A stretch of 60,578 nt of DNA, from positions 1 to 60,578 of the forward strand of contig NZ_AAWS01000056.1 in NCBI RefSeq assembly GCF_000169175.1, read 5' to 3'. Positions 42,540-50,681 of the stretch are shown here, piece after piece (within the stretch, counting starts at the first letter, position 1; each line of letters starts with the position of its first letter). The notes under the pieces were generated by a model, which was given only the letters and a program-made list of their open reading frames with translations, searched no databases and was not told the DNA's origin. This DNA is from Microscilla marina ATCC 23134. GTDB taxonomy: Bacteria; Bacteroidota; Bacteroidia; Cytophagales; Microscillaceae. The translations under genes were made by a program, and so were the position numbers.

Positions 42540-43300
42540 TTGTTTGGCTGTTTTTAGCCTTTTCTTGAGCTACGATTAGTTTAGCCTTTAGCTTTTGTTT
42601 GAGCTGTTTGTAGGGGGCTTTTAGCCTTTTCTTGAGCTACACTGAGTTTTAGCCTTTAGCTTTAGTTTAACTGTTTGTAGGGGGCTTTTAGCTTTTTCTT
42701 GAGCTACGATTAGTTTAGCCTTTAGCTTTTGTTTGAGCTGTTTGTAGGGGGCCTTTAGCCTTTTCTTGAGCTATGATGAGCTTTTAGCCTTTGTTTGGCT
42801 GTTTGTAGGGGGCTTTTAGCCTTTTTTTGAGCTACGCTGAGCCGTTAGCCTTTGTTTGACTGTTTGTAGGGAGCTTTTAGCCTTTAGCCTCGCTTCGCGC
42901 TTATTCGTAATTGAAAAACTCGTAATTCGTAATTGTTTAACTGTTTGTAGGGAGCTTTTAGCCTTTAGCCTCGCTTCGCGCTTATTCGTAATTGAAAAAC
43001 TCGTAATTCGTAATTGTTTAACTGTTTGTAGGGAGCTTTTAGCCTTTAGCCTCGCTTCGCGCTTATTCGTAATTGAAAAACTCGTAATTCGTAATTGTTT
43101 AACTGTTTGTAGGGAGCTTTTAGCTTTTGCTTGATGGTGATTATCATATTTGCGAAAGCGAGAAAAACTACTCGAAGACCAGAAAGGCTAAAAGCTAATG
43201 GCTAAAGCTACTCGAAGAACAAAAAGGCTAACAGCTAATGGCTAACCCCCCCACAAAGAACAGAAAGGCTAAAAGCTCCACAAAGAACAGAAAAGCCAAA
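42540..43300 (+). repeat. GCTAAAAG-type intergenic repeat array 3
   Basis: The left part repeats TTTGTTTGAGCTGTTTGTAG-GGGGCTTTTAGCC-TTTTCTTGAGCTA about five times. Next comes the 81-bp tandem repeat (42859-43125), then the junction TTGATGGTGATTATCATATT-TGCGAAAGCGAGAAAAACTA near 43130. Last are units of CGAAGAACAAAAAGGCTAA. It mirrors array 2 in reverse order. Confidence 0.82.
42859..43125 (+). repeat. 81-bp tandem repeat, three full copies and a partial one
   Basis: Copies start at 42859, 42940, 43021 and 43102 and appear near-identical. Each runs ACTGTTTGTAGGGAGC, CTTCGCGC, CGTAATTGAAAAACTCG, TAATTCGTAATTG. Because 81 is a multiple of three, a repetitive open frame of 27-aa units appears, which I take to be non-coding. 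Confidence 0.85.
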
Positions 43301-43329
43301 GGCTACCCACTACTAAACTATTATAAAAT

Positions 43330-43764
43330 ATGGACAAATTTATGGAAGCTGCCATTGCGCAAGCAGAAAAGAGTTACAATGAAGGAGGGATTCCCATTGG
43401 ATCGGTACTTATGCGCAATGGAGAGATAATAGCCCAAGGGCATAACAAAAGAGTACAAGAAGCCAACCCTATACTCCACGGCGAAATGGATTGTTTGCTC
43501 AATGCCGGACGCATAGGCTCTTACAAAGATACTGTGATTTATTCTACCCTCATGCCTTGTTATATGTGCGCAGGTACGATTGTGCAGTTCAATATAAAAA
43601 AAGTAGTGGTAGGTGAGTCGCGCACTTTTACCGGAGCCCGCAAATTTATGGAGTCGCACGGGGTAGAGGTGGTAGATTTGAATTTGCAAAAGTGTGTAGA
43701 CATGATGACCAGGTTTATTGATGAAAAACCCACCCTTTGGAACGAAGATATTGGGGAGCTTTGA
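43330..43764 (+). CDS. cytosine deaminase, yeast (Fcy1)-type
   Basis: 144-aa zinc-dependent deaminase of the CDA/tadA superfamily. Zinc site: HGEMDCL (His50, Glu52) and PCYMC (Cys77, Cys80). The sequence HGEMDCLLNAGR and the end RFIDEKPTLWNEDIGEL closely follow the fungal cytosine deaminase pattern, rather than tadA or bacterial amidohydrolase CodA. Expected reaction: cytosine to uracil (pyrimidine salvage). It sits directly after repeat array 3 and stands alone. Confidence 0.85.
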   Translation: MDKFMEAAIAQAEKSYNEGGIPIGSVLMRNGEIIAQGHNKRVQEANPILHGEMDCLLNAGRIGSYKDTVIYSTLMPCYMCAGTIVQFNIKKVVVGESRTFTGARKFMESHGVEVVDLNLQKCVDMMTRFIDEKPTLWNEDIGEL

Positions 43765-44314
43765 TCGGTGATGAACCGCGTAGCAATTAAATGGCAGGAT
43801 GGTGCAGAATGACAACCTCCTGTCGTTTGGCGATCATTTAGGAACGTGATCGCCCCGTAAACGGGATTTCGGGCATAGCCCTCAACAATAACCCCGATAA
43901 GAAATCGGGACTTTGAAGCTGTCCGGTTTAGAACATATTAGCTTCGCAGAGCTTGAACTTCGTTCTGCGGTTCTCTTTCCTGACTTTCGTTACCCCGGCA
44001 GTTCCGTCGGGACTTATACCTTTGTATTAAATAAAAAAAGTACAATATAACGTTAACAATAAAAGCCTAAATAACAGGTAGTCAACAGATCAATAAACTC
44101 TTTTTCTATAAAGGGGACTAAGTACTATCATACGATAGATACAGACTCGTAGATATATGCTACCTGTTTTTCTACTCCGAAATAGAATTAAGTATCTAAG
44201 GCATAAATGCGTTTTATAGCCCGCGTTCTAATAAGTAACATTGAGTAAGATAGGCTTCAATAAATGGTATGGTTCCCCCGATAAATCGGGAATTTCAACT
44301 TAAATGGTGGATAA
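43765..44314. other. intergenic region containing the left end of the IS110 element
   Basis: 43829-43854 is a perfect hairpin (GGCGATCA with TGATCGCC). Two CCCGAT-n-ATCGGG palindromes lie near 43903 and 44277. The part from about 44030 on is probably the left non-coding end of the IS110 element. Confidence 0.5.
44060..44180 (+). ncRNA. candidate bridge RNA of the IS110 element
   Basis: In IS110-group elements the bridge RNA is encoded between the left end and the transposase gene. Here ACAGGTAG (44074-44081) pairs with CTACCTGT (44160-44167), closing an 86-base loop that contains a hairpin CTATC-ATAC-GATAG (44125-44138). The exact RNA ends, and the target and donor loops, cannot be fixed from one copy. 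Confidence 0.4.
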
Positions 44315-45367
44315 ATGAAAAAACACTCATACATTCAAATGGGTCTGGGCATGGACATAGCAAAATCGGATTTTAGTGCTTGTATCATGGTTTTTGAGGG
44401 TAAAAAGAAATACAAGGTTTTAGCCAGTTCCAAGTTCTCTAATACCCCCTCTGGCTTTGAGAAATATTGGAGCTGGAGTCAAAAACACTTGGGCAAGCAT
44501 GACTGTGAAGATATAGAATACTTAATGGAGGCTACTGGGGTTTATCATGAAAATTTGGCGTGGTTTCTCTATGACAAATCTGTAAAGGTTGTTGTCGCCT
44601 TGCCTAGCCAGGCAAAGGACTTTATGAAGGGCGAAGGGATTCGGAGTAAAACTGATAAAATAGATGCTCAAGGGTTAGCTAAAATGGTTCTAGTCAAAGA
44701 CTTAAGGGCCTGGCAACCAATATCTTCCTCTATGCAGGCATTACGTTCTCTTACCCGTCACCACGAAACTATACAAAAAGACCTTACTCAAAGTCGGAAT
44801 CGCTTACATGCGCTTGATTATAGTCATAACCCTGATAAGTTTGTTGCCAAACAACTCAAAGCTCAGATTAAGTTCCTCGAGAAACAACGAGATCAAACAC
44901 ATGATCAAATAGAAGCTACAGTCAAAGAAGATGAAAAGCTGCATGAAAAAATAAAACATTTAACCAGTATTCATGGGGTTGGCTTGCTTACCGCAGCAGT
45001 AGTTGTCGCCGAAACTAATGGTTTTGAGCTATTTACAAGTGAAAAGCAGCTTACCAGTTATGCCGGGTACGATATTGTGGAAAACGAATCGGGCACCCGC
45101 AAAGGAAAAACAAAGATTTCAAAACAGGGAAATGCTCACATAAGGCGTATTTTATGTATGCCAGCATTTAACGCTATAAATGTTGAGGGTGTTTTTCTGA
45201 ATTTGTACAACCGGGTTTTTGAGAGAACTAAAGAGAAAATGAAAGGCTACACTGCAGTACAACGGAAGCTCTTGTGTATGATGTACACATTATGGAAAAA
45301 AGATGAGGACTTTGATTACAGCATTAATAACAAAACTGTAGAAGAGCAAAATGCCCTCCTACACTAG
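44315..45367 (+). CDS. IS110-family transposase (DEDD recombinase)
   Basis: 350 aa. N-terminal RuvC-like domain: Asp in GLGMDIAKSDF, Glu in LMEATGVYHENL, two Asp in SKTDKIDAQGLAKM, the DEDD set. Central coiled coil (about 150-215). The C-terminal Tnp_2 domain has SIHGVGLLTAAVVVAE and TSYAGYDIVENESGTRKGKTKISKQGN, where the catalytic Ser is expected. Full length with key residues present, so likely active. These enzymes work with a bridge RNA and leave no terminal inverted repeats, so element ends are not marked. Confidence 0.92.
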   Translation: MKKHSYIQMGLGMDIAKSDFSACIMVFEGKKKYKVLASSKFSNTPSGFEKYWSWSQKHLGKHDCEDIEYLMEATGVYHENLAWFLYDKSVKVVVALPSQAKDFMKGEGIRSKTDKIDAQGLAKMVLVKDLRAWQPISSSMQALRSLTRHHETIQKDLTQSRNRLHALDYSHNPDKFVAKQLKAQIKFLEKQRDQTHDQIEATVKEDEKLHEKIKHLTSIHGVGLLTAAVVVAETNGFELFTSEKQLTSYAGYDIVENESGTRKGKTKISKQGNAHIRRILCMPAFNAINVEGVFLNLYNRVFERTKEKMKGYTAVQRKLLCMMYTLWKKDEDFDYSINNKTVEEQNALLH

Positions 45368-45580
45368 GTAACTGCTAAAGCAGCTCCTTTTGGGTTAATG
45401 CAAATATAACCAGTTGTTGGTATATATTCAAAATCTTAAAATATTTATATTAAATTATTTGTTTTTTAAGATAGTATCTATGAGCTTTTATTGTCCGTAG
45501 CGCTGCTACGCCCGCAAAAAGTGCCTCAGTCAGCCTTGAGTTTATGACCTCAATCTCGACACTTATTTTGAACATGTTCC
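45368..45580. other. right flank of the IS110 element
   Basis: Should contain the right end of IS110 (often short) and downstream sequence of the MORN-like gene. No boundary could be seen. Confidence 0.35.
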
Positions 45581-46003
45581 TTAGTACTTATGAGTACCTT
45601 CCTGTTTGCCGGTTTTACTATAATACATCCAAGTGCCTACTTTTATTCCATTGTCATAATAGCCTACCCAACGAATGACCCCACTGAAATAGAACACTAC
45701 CTGGGTGCCATGCCTTTGGTTATTTTTAAACTCGACCATTTCTTTTACCCGACCGTTTTCAAAGTAACTGATCCAGGGACCATTTTTTTTGGCGTTTTGG
45801 TCGATCGTATATTTCACTTTTACCTTACCGCTCTCAAAATAATCGGTAATAGGACCTGCTACTTTGCCTCCAATCATTTTAGCTGTGCGCCTGAGTTGCC
45901 CATTTTTGTAATAAAATTTTTCCAGCTTTTGGGCTTGCGCCGAAAACGTCGTGTTTACTACAAGTATACAACAACAGAGTAGGAGAGGGGCGCTTTTTTT
46001 CAT
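45581..46003 (-). CDS. exported MORN-variant (YwqK-like) repeat protein
   Basis: 140 aa. Signal peptide to about residue 24 (FSAQAQ). Repeats of the form YFENGRVKEMVEFKNNQRHGTQVVFY: KFYYKNGQLRRTAK, DYFESGKVKVKYT, SYFENGRVKEMVE, FYFSGVIRWVGYY, YYSKTGKQEG. Bacterial members are called YwqK-family antitoxins in databases, but this exported version has no toxin partner and the name should not be taken as a function. Confidence 0.78.
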   Translation of the reverse strand: MKKSAPLLLCCCILVVNTTFSAQAQKLEKFYYKNGQLRRTAKMIGGKVAGPITDYFESGKVKVKYTIDQNAKKNGPWISYFENGRVKEMVEFKNNQRHGTQVVFYFSGVIRWVGYYDNGIKVGTWMYYSKTGKQEGTHKY

Positions 46004-46104
46004 GAGCTTGTCTTTTTATTGAATAAAGAAAGGTGCATAAAACAAACCCTCACATCAATTTTTCTGATGGGAGGGTTTGAGTTATATAATGAAAAATAAT
46101 GATA

Positions 46105-48540
46105 TTACCTCACTACAGCAAAGCGGCGTACCATTACCTGCTTCCCATTATTTATTTGCATCAAATACCAACCTACGGGCAGCTTGTTTACATTGATTTG
46201 GTATTGGCTGGTATTGACTGTTTTTTGGGTATAAAACTTTCCCTGCATATCGTACACTTTAAGTTGGTACTCAAATCCACGGGCATTGGCTATATTTATA
46301 TATTGACTCGTAATGTTGGGGTACAACTTCATTCCTGCAATTTGTACATTTTGCAACCCGGTAGGGTTAGCATCTTTAATTGTAAGGGTGTGGGTAGGGG
46401 TGGTGCCTATCTTAAGTCCGGTAGAAGGTTTCAATAGTTTTAGGGTCAGCATTTCGTTAGGTTCTACCGGGGCGTCTGCCTTTATCACCACCGAAATGTT
46501 GTGGGTGGTTTTGGTAGGCGAAAAACTCAATACTACTGGAGTAAATGCATAATCTTCGCCCAGCGTAGCCGTGGTTTGTCCTGCGTCTATATTCAGCTCT
46601 ACCAAATAAGTTTTGGTGGGGGTGGGCGATACTTTCACTACCGTATTGTATACCAGGTCGGCTGTGCGATCTTCGCTAATGGTGCCCTCCGCCTGGGTAA
46701 AAAACACCAAGGGTTGGTTCACGTTCTGAGCATCTTTAATCGTGAGCGTGTGGGTTCCGTTGGCACCCACCGAAGCAGTGCCCTTGAGGTTGGTCAATAT
46801 AAACTTTACTTCCTCGTCGTTTTCGTTGGCAGCACCGTCTGCTTTTACCTTTACTTCAAGGCTTTGGGTAGTTTGGCTGGGGCTAAAAGTAAGCGTGGTA
46901 GTGCTTAGCTCGTAGTCGTTGGCGGTAGCCGTAGTAGCTTTGCTGTCTATAGCCACTTGTAGTGTTACTGTACCCGTTGGCGCCGGGCTTATAGACAATT
47001 GGGTAGTATAGATTACATCGGTATCTGGGTTTTCTTGTTGGCTACCAGTGGTGTTGTCAAAGGTAATGATGGGGGTGTTGGCTGGTGGGTTATCTTTGAT
47101 CGTAAGTGTGTGGGTAGCCTGGGTGCCCAAGGCGGTGCCACTGGCGTTGTTTAATAACTTTAGCTTGACTGTTTCGTCGGCTTCGGCATCAGTGTCGTGT
47201 TGAATAGTAACACTTACATTTTGACTGGTAGTAGTTGGACTAAAACTAAGCGTGGCATTGCTAAAACTATAGTCGCTTGCCTGGGCAGTGGTACCCGTTG
47301 CGTCTAACTGAAGGTCTACCGTTACAGTGCCCGTAGGGGCAGGGTTAATACTTACCTGGGTGGTGTAAGTGACAGCTACACCATTGCCCTCTTGTTTGCT
47401 GCCCGTCAATTGGGCAAACTGAATGGTAGGCACTGCCGGTGGGGTATCTTGAATAGTGAGTGTATGGGTTTTGTTGGTACCAATGTCGCCCGTTGAGATG
47501 TTGGTCAGCTTCAGTTGAACAGTTTCTTCGTTTTCTACCTCGCCATCGTTTTTTACAATAACACTCACCGTTTGTGTAGTAGTGCTGGCGTTAAAAGCAA
47601 GGGTTTGAGGCGTAAAACCATAGTCAGCAGTTTGGGCAGTAGTACCTGTAGGGTCTAGTTGTACCTCAATAGTCACCGTGCCCGTAGGTGTTGGCGAAAT
47701 TTCTACCTGGGTAGTATAAGTTACCTCGCCCGAAGCACCCTCCGCTTGTGTGCCCGAAGTGGCTTTGAACTGAACGCTGGGAGTAGGAGCAGCCAAACCC
47801 CAGGCGATAGCCACTGTATTGGGGTAGTCAACGTAAGGGTTGCGGTTACCTTGGGCTGTTTCAATGTCCTGGTTTCTTTTGCGTTCGGCATCATCTACCG
47901 GATCGTCCAGGTGCCATTGATAAAGCGTATGAATGTCGCCCAGTTTACCGATGTTTCCGGCAATGGTAGGGTACATTGTATAGAAATAAAAAGCCGCCCT
48001 TGCCACATTGCCTTTGTGGTCTTCGCGCGGTTCAAACGAGCTGCCAGTCTTACGTTTGCTCGATGCATCTACATTGGCAGGAGCCGAGTTAGCATCGTTG
48101 TAGTTAGTGCCATTGCTGTAGTACCAGGTATTGGTTTGGGCTACCGACAACTCGGCAAATTGTAGGCTGCCACGGGCGCTGTTGGCGTCTTTGTGGGTAG
48201 GAAAAAGATGGTGGATGTCGGCGCGGGGAACAGATGATCGGCTAAAAAAACTTTGGGGAATGGTGTGTTCAGCATTGATGGGGTCAAGAAAGGTAACGTT
48301 GGCTCCGTTTTGTTGATAACCAGTGTATACACAAGTTACTTTTCCGTTGATATTGTCAATAGTGCCATACATTTTGATTCGGGCACCGTCGTAACCCAGT
48401 GAGGAATGTTTACTGTCATACCAGTTGGCTTTGTACCAGCTTCGCAAACTGTTTCCTGACAGGTTGCCCGGAGGGGCGGTTTGTGCAACTAATAAATGAC
48501 CAATAAATAATAACAGGCAAGAAATAATCAGCTTTTTCAT
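46105..48540 (-). CDS. secreted endonuclease I with Calx-beta repeats and T9SS sorting domain
   Basis: 811 aa from ATG 48540 (MKKLIISCLLLFIGHLLVAQ signal); an upstream in-frame start adds 7 residues. The endonuclease I domain (about 20-260) has VYTGYQQNGANVTFLDPINAEHTIPQSF and ADIHHLFPTHKDANSARGS, the His/Asn metal-dependent nuclease motifs. Four Calx-beta domains follow (each about 110 aa, ending VGTNGTHTLTIKD-like). The C-terminal sorting domain is MKLYPNITSQYINIANA ... GWYLMQINNGK. It probably degrades extracellular DNA or RNA for nutrition. Confidence 0.9.
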   Translation of the reverse strand: MKKLIISCLLLFIGHLLVAQTAPPGNLSGNSLRSWYKANWYDSKHSSLGYDGARIKMYGTIDNINGKVTCVYTGYQQNGANVTFLDPINAEHTIPQSFFSRSSVPRADIHHLFPTHKDANSARGSLQFAELSVAQTNTWYYSNGTNYNDANSAPANVDASSKRKTGSSFEPREDHKGNVARAAFYFYTMYPTIAGNIGKLGDIHTLYQWHLDDPVDDAERKRNQDIETAQGNRNPYVDYPNTVAIAWGLAAPTPSVQFKATSGTQAEGASGEVTYTTQVEISPTPTGTVTIEVQLDPTGTTAQTADYGFTPQTLAFNASTTTQTVSVIVKNDGEVENEETVQLKLTNISTGDIGTNKTHTLTIQDTPPAVPTIQFAQLTGSKQEGNGVAVTYTTQVSINPAPTGTVTVDLQLDATGTTAQASDYSFSNATLSFSPTTTSQNVSVTIQHDTDAEADETVKLKLLNNASGTALGTQATHTLTIKDNPPANTPIITFDNTTGSQQENPDTDVIYTTQLSISPAPTGTVTLQVAIDSKATTATANDYELSTTTLTFSPSQTTQSLEVKVKADGAANENDEEVKFILTNLKGTASVGANGTHTLTIKDAQNVNQPLVFFTQAEGTISEDRTADLVYNTVVKVSPTPTKTYLVELNIDAGQTTATLGEDYAFTPVVLSFSPTKTTHNISVVIKADAPVEPNEMLTLKLLKPSTGLKIGTTPTHTLTIKDANPTGLQNVQIAGMKLYPNITSQYINIANARGFEYQLKVYDMQGKFYTQKTVNTSQYQINVNKLPVGWYLMQINNGKQVMVRRFAVVR

Positions 48541-48790
48541 TCTATAAATTTTGTGCAACAATAGCCTAAGTGCTTTTGAGGCGACAAATATCAGGATTTA
48601 TACCTGTATTATGCGTACAAATACCCAGTGGTAATAATTATTTAATTGAAAATGTTAAAATGTAACATGCGGCAGCTTGTTTTTTCTGGGTATAGTACAA
48701 TTTTATAGCGTGTTGTTGGTGGGTATTGGCAAGTCTTGGAGCCTAATCTTAACCTTTTAGGCTGATTTTTAAACAAAAATTTCCGCCTCT

Positions 48791-48818
48791 GGCAGTGTCT
48801 CCACGCCCGATCGAAACT
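48791..48818 (+). repeat. short copy of the hairpin repeat
   Basis: GGCAGTGTCTCCACGCCCGA-TCGAAACT matches the first 28 bp of the repeats at 19537 and 35153; the tail is absent. Confidence 0.7.
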
Positions 48819-48831
48819 TGCCTTTGGGTGC

Positions 48832-49458
48832 TTACTTCAAAAAACCTTTGGTTTTCATATAAGCTTTAATGTCGCGGCTGTACATATAAATAGGAAAGCG
48901 CAGGAGTTGGTGACCAAAACCAAAATCTATGGCACGCTGGTCAGTGTCAAGTTCAAACCGCCAACGGTACCGCCTCGAAGTAAGGTAGCAAAAGCCTACC
49001 CTAAACAAACCCACAGAACTACAATGGCGGTAAAACTGAATGTGGGCAAGTTCGTGTCCTATAATACCCACTTGTTCGTCGAAGGTACGGTTGAGCATAT
49101 AGGGCGTATTGGTGCGCATCACAATTTTGTATTGTCGCCCTTTGCGAAAGCGAAAAAACAAGTCTAAAAAACCCATTGCCGGACGTGCTGCAATGGGTAA
49201 TTGTACCTTTTTACGGTAAATAAATTGAATGCGTGCCCGGTATAAATCGGGGTAATGAGAAATGGCAAGCAAAGTCTGTAGCTCAAACTCTTGAGGTATT
49301 TTTTTGCGGTGTCCACATAGTTTACGCAGGCTATCTATTTTTGAAGCATATTTTTCCTGGGTGTATATTTCATTGGGATAAGTTTCGGGCGAATACTGGG
49401 CATTGGCTTTGCCTGCTATGCTGCCCCAAAGCAAGATCACTAAACAAACTCTGTTCAT
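48832..49458 (-). CDS. exported zincin-like metalloprotease
   Basis: 208 aa. Signal peptide to about 20 (SIAGKANAQ). Zinc motif GHELAH (His135, Glu136, His139), with a likely third ligand in the downstream ELDTDQRAIDFG segment. Such small HExxH proteins with a D-x-x-A-x-x-x-G third motif occur in Bacteroidota genomes. Substrate unknown. Confidence 0.72.
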   Translation of the reverse strand: MNRVCLVILLWGSIAGKANAQYSPETYPNEIYTQEKYASKIDSLRKLCGHRKKIPQEFELQTLLAISHYPDLYRARIQFIYRKKVQLPIAARPAMGFLDLFFRFRKGRQYKIVMRTNTPYMLNRTFDEQVGIIGHELAHIQFYRHCSSVGLFRVGFCYLTSRRYRWRFELDTDQRAIDFGFGHQLLRFPIYMYSRDIKAYMKTKGFLK

Positions 49459-49526
49459 CTTGTATATTATTTTTTTGTCACACCAATATCTAAGAACCTA
49501 AAGCTCCACCTATGCAGGGCTCTCAA

Positions 49527-50174
49527 CTATGGCAGCTTATCTTCTTTAATTTTTTTCAAGGTTTCGCTAATCTGCCCATAAGGCTGGTAACCTCTGCCAA
49601 TCAAGTAGCCTTGCTCGCCTACTATCACCACTACACTGGGGTAACCTTTGATGCCCAACTCGTGTACCATCTGGAATTCGGCAAAAGTTTGTTTGCGGTA
49701 TGCCTCATCAGCAAACTTTTGGGTAAACTCATCACGCGCTACCCCATACTTGTCGGCAAGGGGTAAAAAAGTTTTCGGGTCATTGAGGTTCTTCCCATTT
49801 TGGTATAGGGCATTTTGTACATCATGGGCAATTTCTATGTGTTGGTCAGGGTTGGCTTCCCGCAATATGGTCAGGGCTATAGACGGAGGCTCAGAGTTGA
49901 TCACATAGTCGCCTTTGTCAAGCATTTCGGTTTTAAAAGCATCGCCAAAATTTACTCCAGTGGCTTGCTCTACCCGCTCTAGAGCTCCTTCTTTCAAAAA
50001 AGTAAATTTTTCATTGATTGTACCTGCCCGGTCGCCCAATACCATGCCACCCAGGTAAGCTCTAAAGTCAAATACTTGACTATACTCATCTTTGAGTTGT
50101 TTGATTACTGGGCTAAACCCATAACACCAACCACACAAAGGGTCGAGAATATACATTACTTGAGGTTTTTTCAT
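49527..50174 (-). CDS. DsbA-family thioredoxin-fold protein
   Basis: 215 aa, no signal peptide, so probably cytosolic. Active site CGWC (14-17) early in the chain (MYILDPLCGWCYGFSPV), helical insert (about 60-165), cis-Pro region KGYPSVVVI near 175. Similar to the DsbA/FrnE-like oxidoreductase subfamily. Likely a cytosolic thiol oxidoreductase or isomerase. Confidence 0.85.
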   Translation of the reverse strand: MKKPQVMYILDPLCGWCYGFSPVIKQLKDEYSQVFDFRAYLGGMVLGDRAGTINEKFTFLKEGALERVEQATGVNFGDAFKTEMLDKGDYVINSEPPSIALTILREANPDQHIEIAHDVQNALYQNGKNLNDPKTFLPLADKYGVARDEFTQKFADEAYRKQTFAEFQMVHELGIKGYPSVVVIVGEQGYLIGRGYQPYGQISETLKKIKEDKLP

Positions 50175-50557
50175 GTGTTGCTATATTTCAGTTCAAAAAC
50201 GAGGGTATAATTTCAGGGTTGCGCATTTCAAGGCTTTATCCAAAAAAGTGTGACTCGTTTGGATTCAATAAGTTGGTTGAAAGGCAATCATGACCTAAAG
50301 TTAAGTTTTATCATTCAAACCTCCTTATTTTTTGAGGCATTTTTATTCATCGATTAAACTAATGCGATGCCCCATTGATTAAAGGCAATGGGTGAGCGGT
50401 AAGCCGTTTGTAGCAGGTTGGCGAAATGTCGCTAAATGCACGAAATATCGTATAAAAAAGTAAGGTCGTACAGAGGAAATAAAGTAAATAATAAAAAATA
50501 TTTAAATTTTAAATACTGATATACAGTTAGTTAAGTAAAATGTTTTTGCTCAAAGTA

Positions 50558-50620
50558 TTTTTGGTATTTGGTTTGAATAAATAGTAACCAAAGATATTTA
50601 ATAAGCTTTGTGGTTAGGAA
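50558..50620 (-). repeat. 63-bp post-terminator repeat, copy 2
   Basis: Reverse complement of 36527-36589, identical by eye. In the direction of transcription it again begins right after the terminator T-tract. Confidence 0.85.
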
Positions 50621-50622
50621 AC

Positions 50623-50657
50623 AAAAAAAAGACTCTATTGTGTAGAGTCTTTTTTTT
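50623..50657 (-). terminator. intrinsic terminator of the sensor gene
   Basis: AAAAAAAAGACTCTA-TTGTG-TAGAGTCTTTTTTTT; read leftward it ends with T8. It lies 24 bp past the stop codon at 50682. Confidence 0.85.
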
Positions 50658-50681
50658 ATATCTATAAAACAGAGCAAATAA

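Larger units (their letters stand above)
50175..50681. other. intergenic region with 63-bp repeat and terminator
   Basis: The left part (50400-50557) resembles, inverted and loosely, the DNA at 36590-36760. Then come the 63-bp repeat and the terminator of the sensor gene. No gene recognised. Confidence 0.5.

Noticed and set aside
42856-43134. Open frame of 92 aa with four 27-aa repeats
   Set aside because: It is a by-product of the 81-bp tandem repeat being a multiple of three; composition (Cys, Leu, Phe, Arg) is not protein-like and a similar unit occurs inverted in another array.
45581-46003. Antitoxin of a toxin-antitoxin pair (YwqK label)
   Set aside because: The protein has a signal peptide and MORN-like repeats, and no toxin gene is adjacent.
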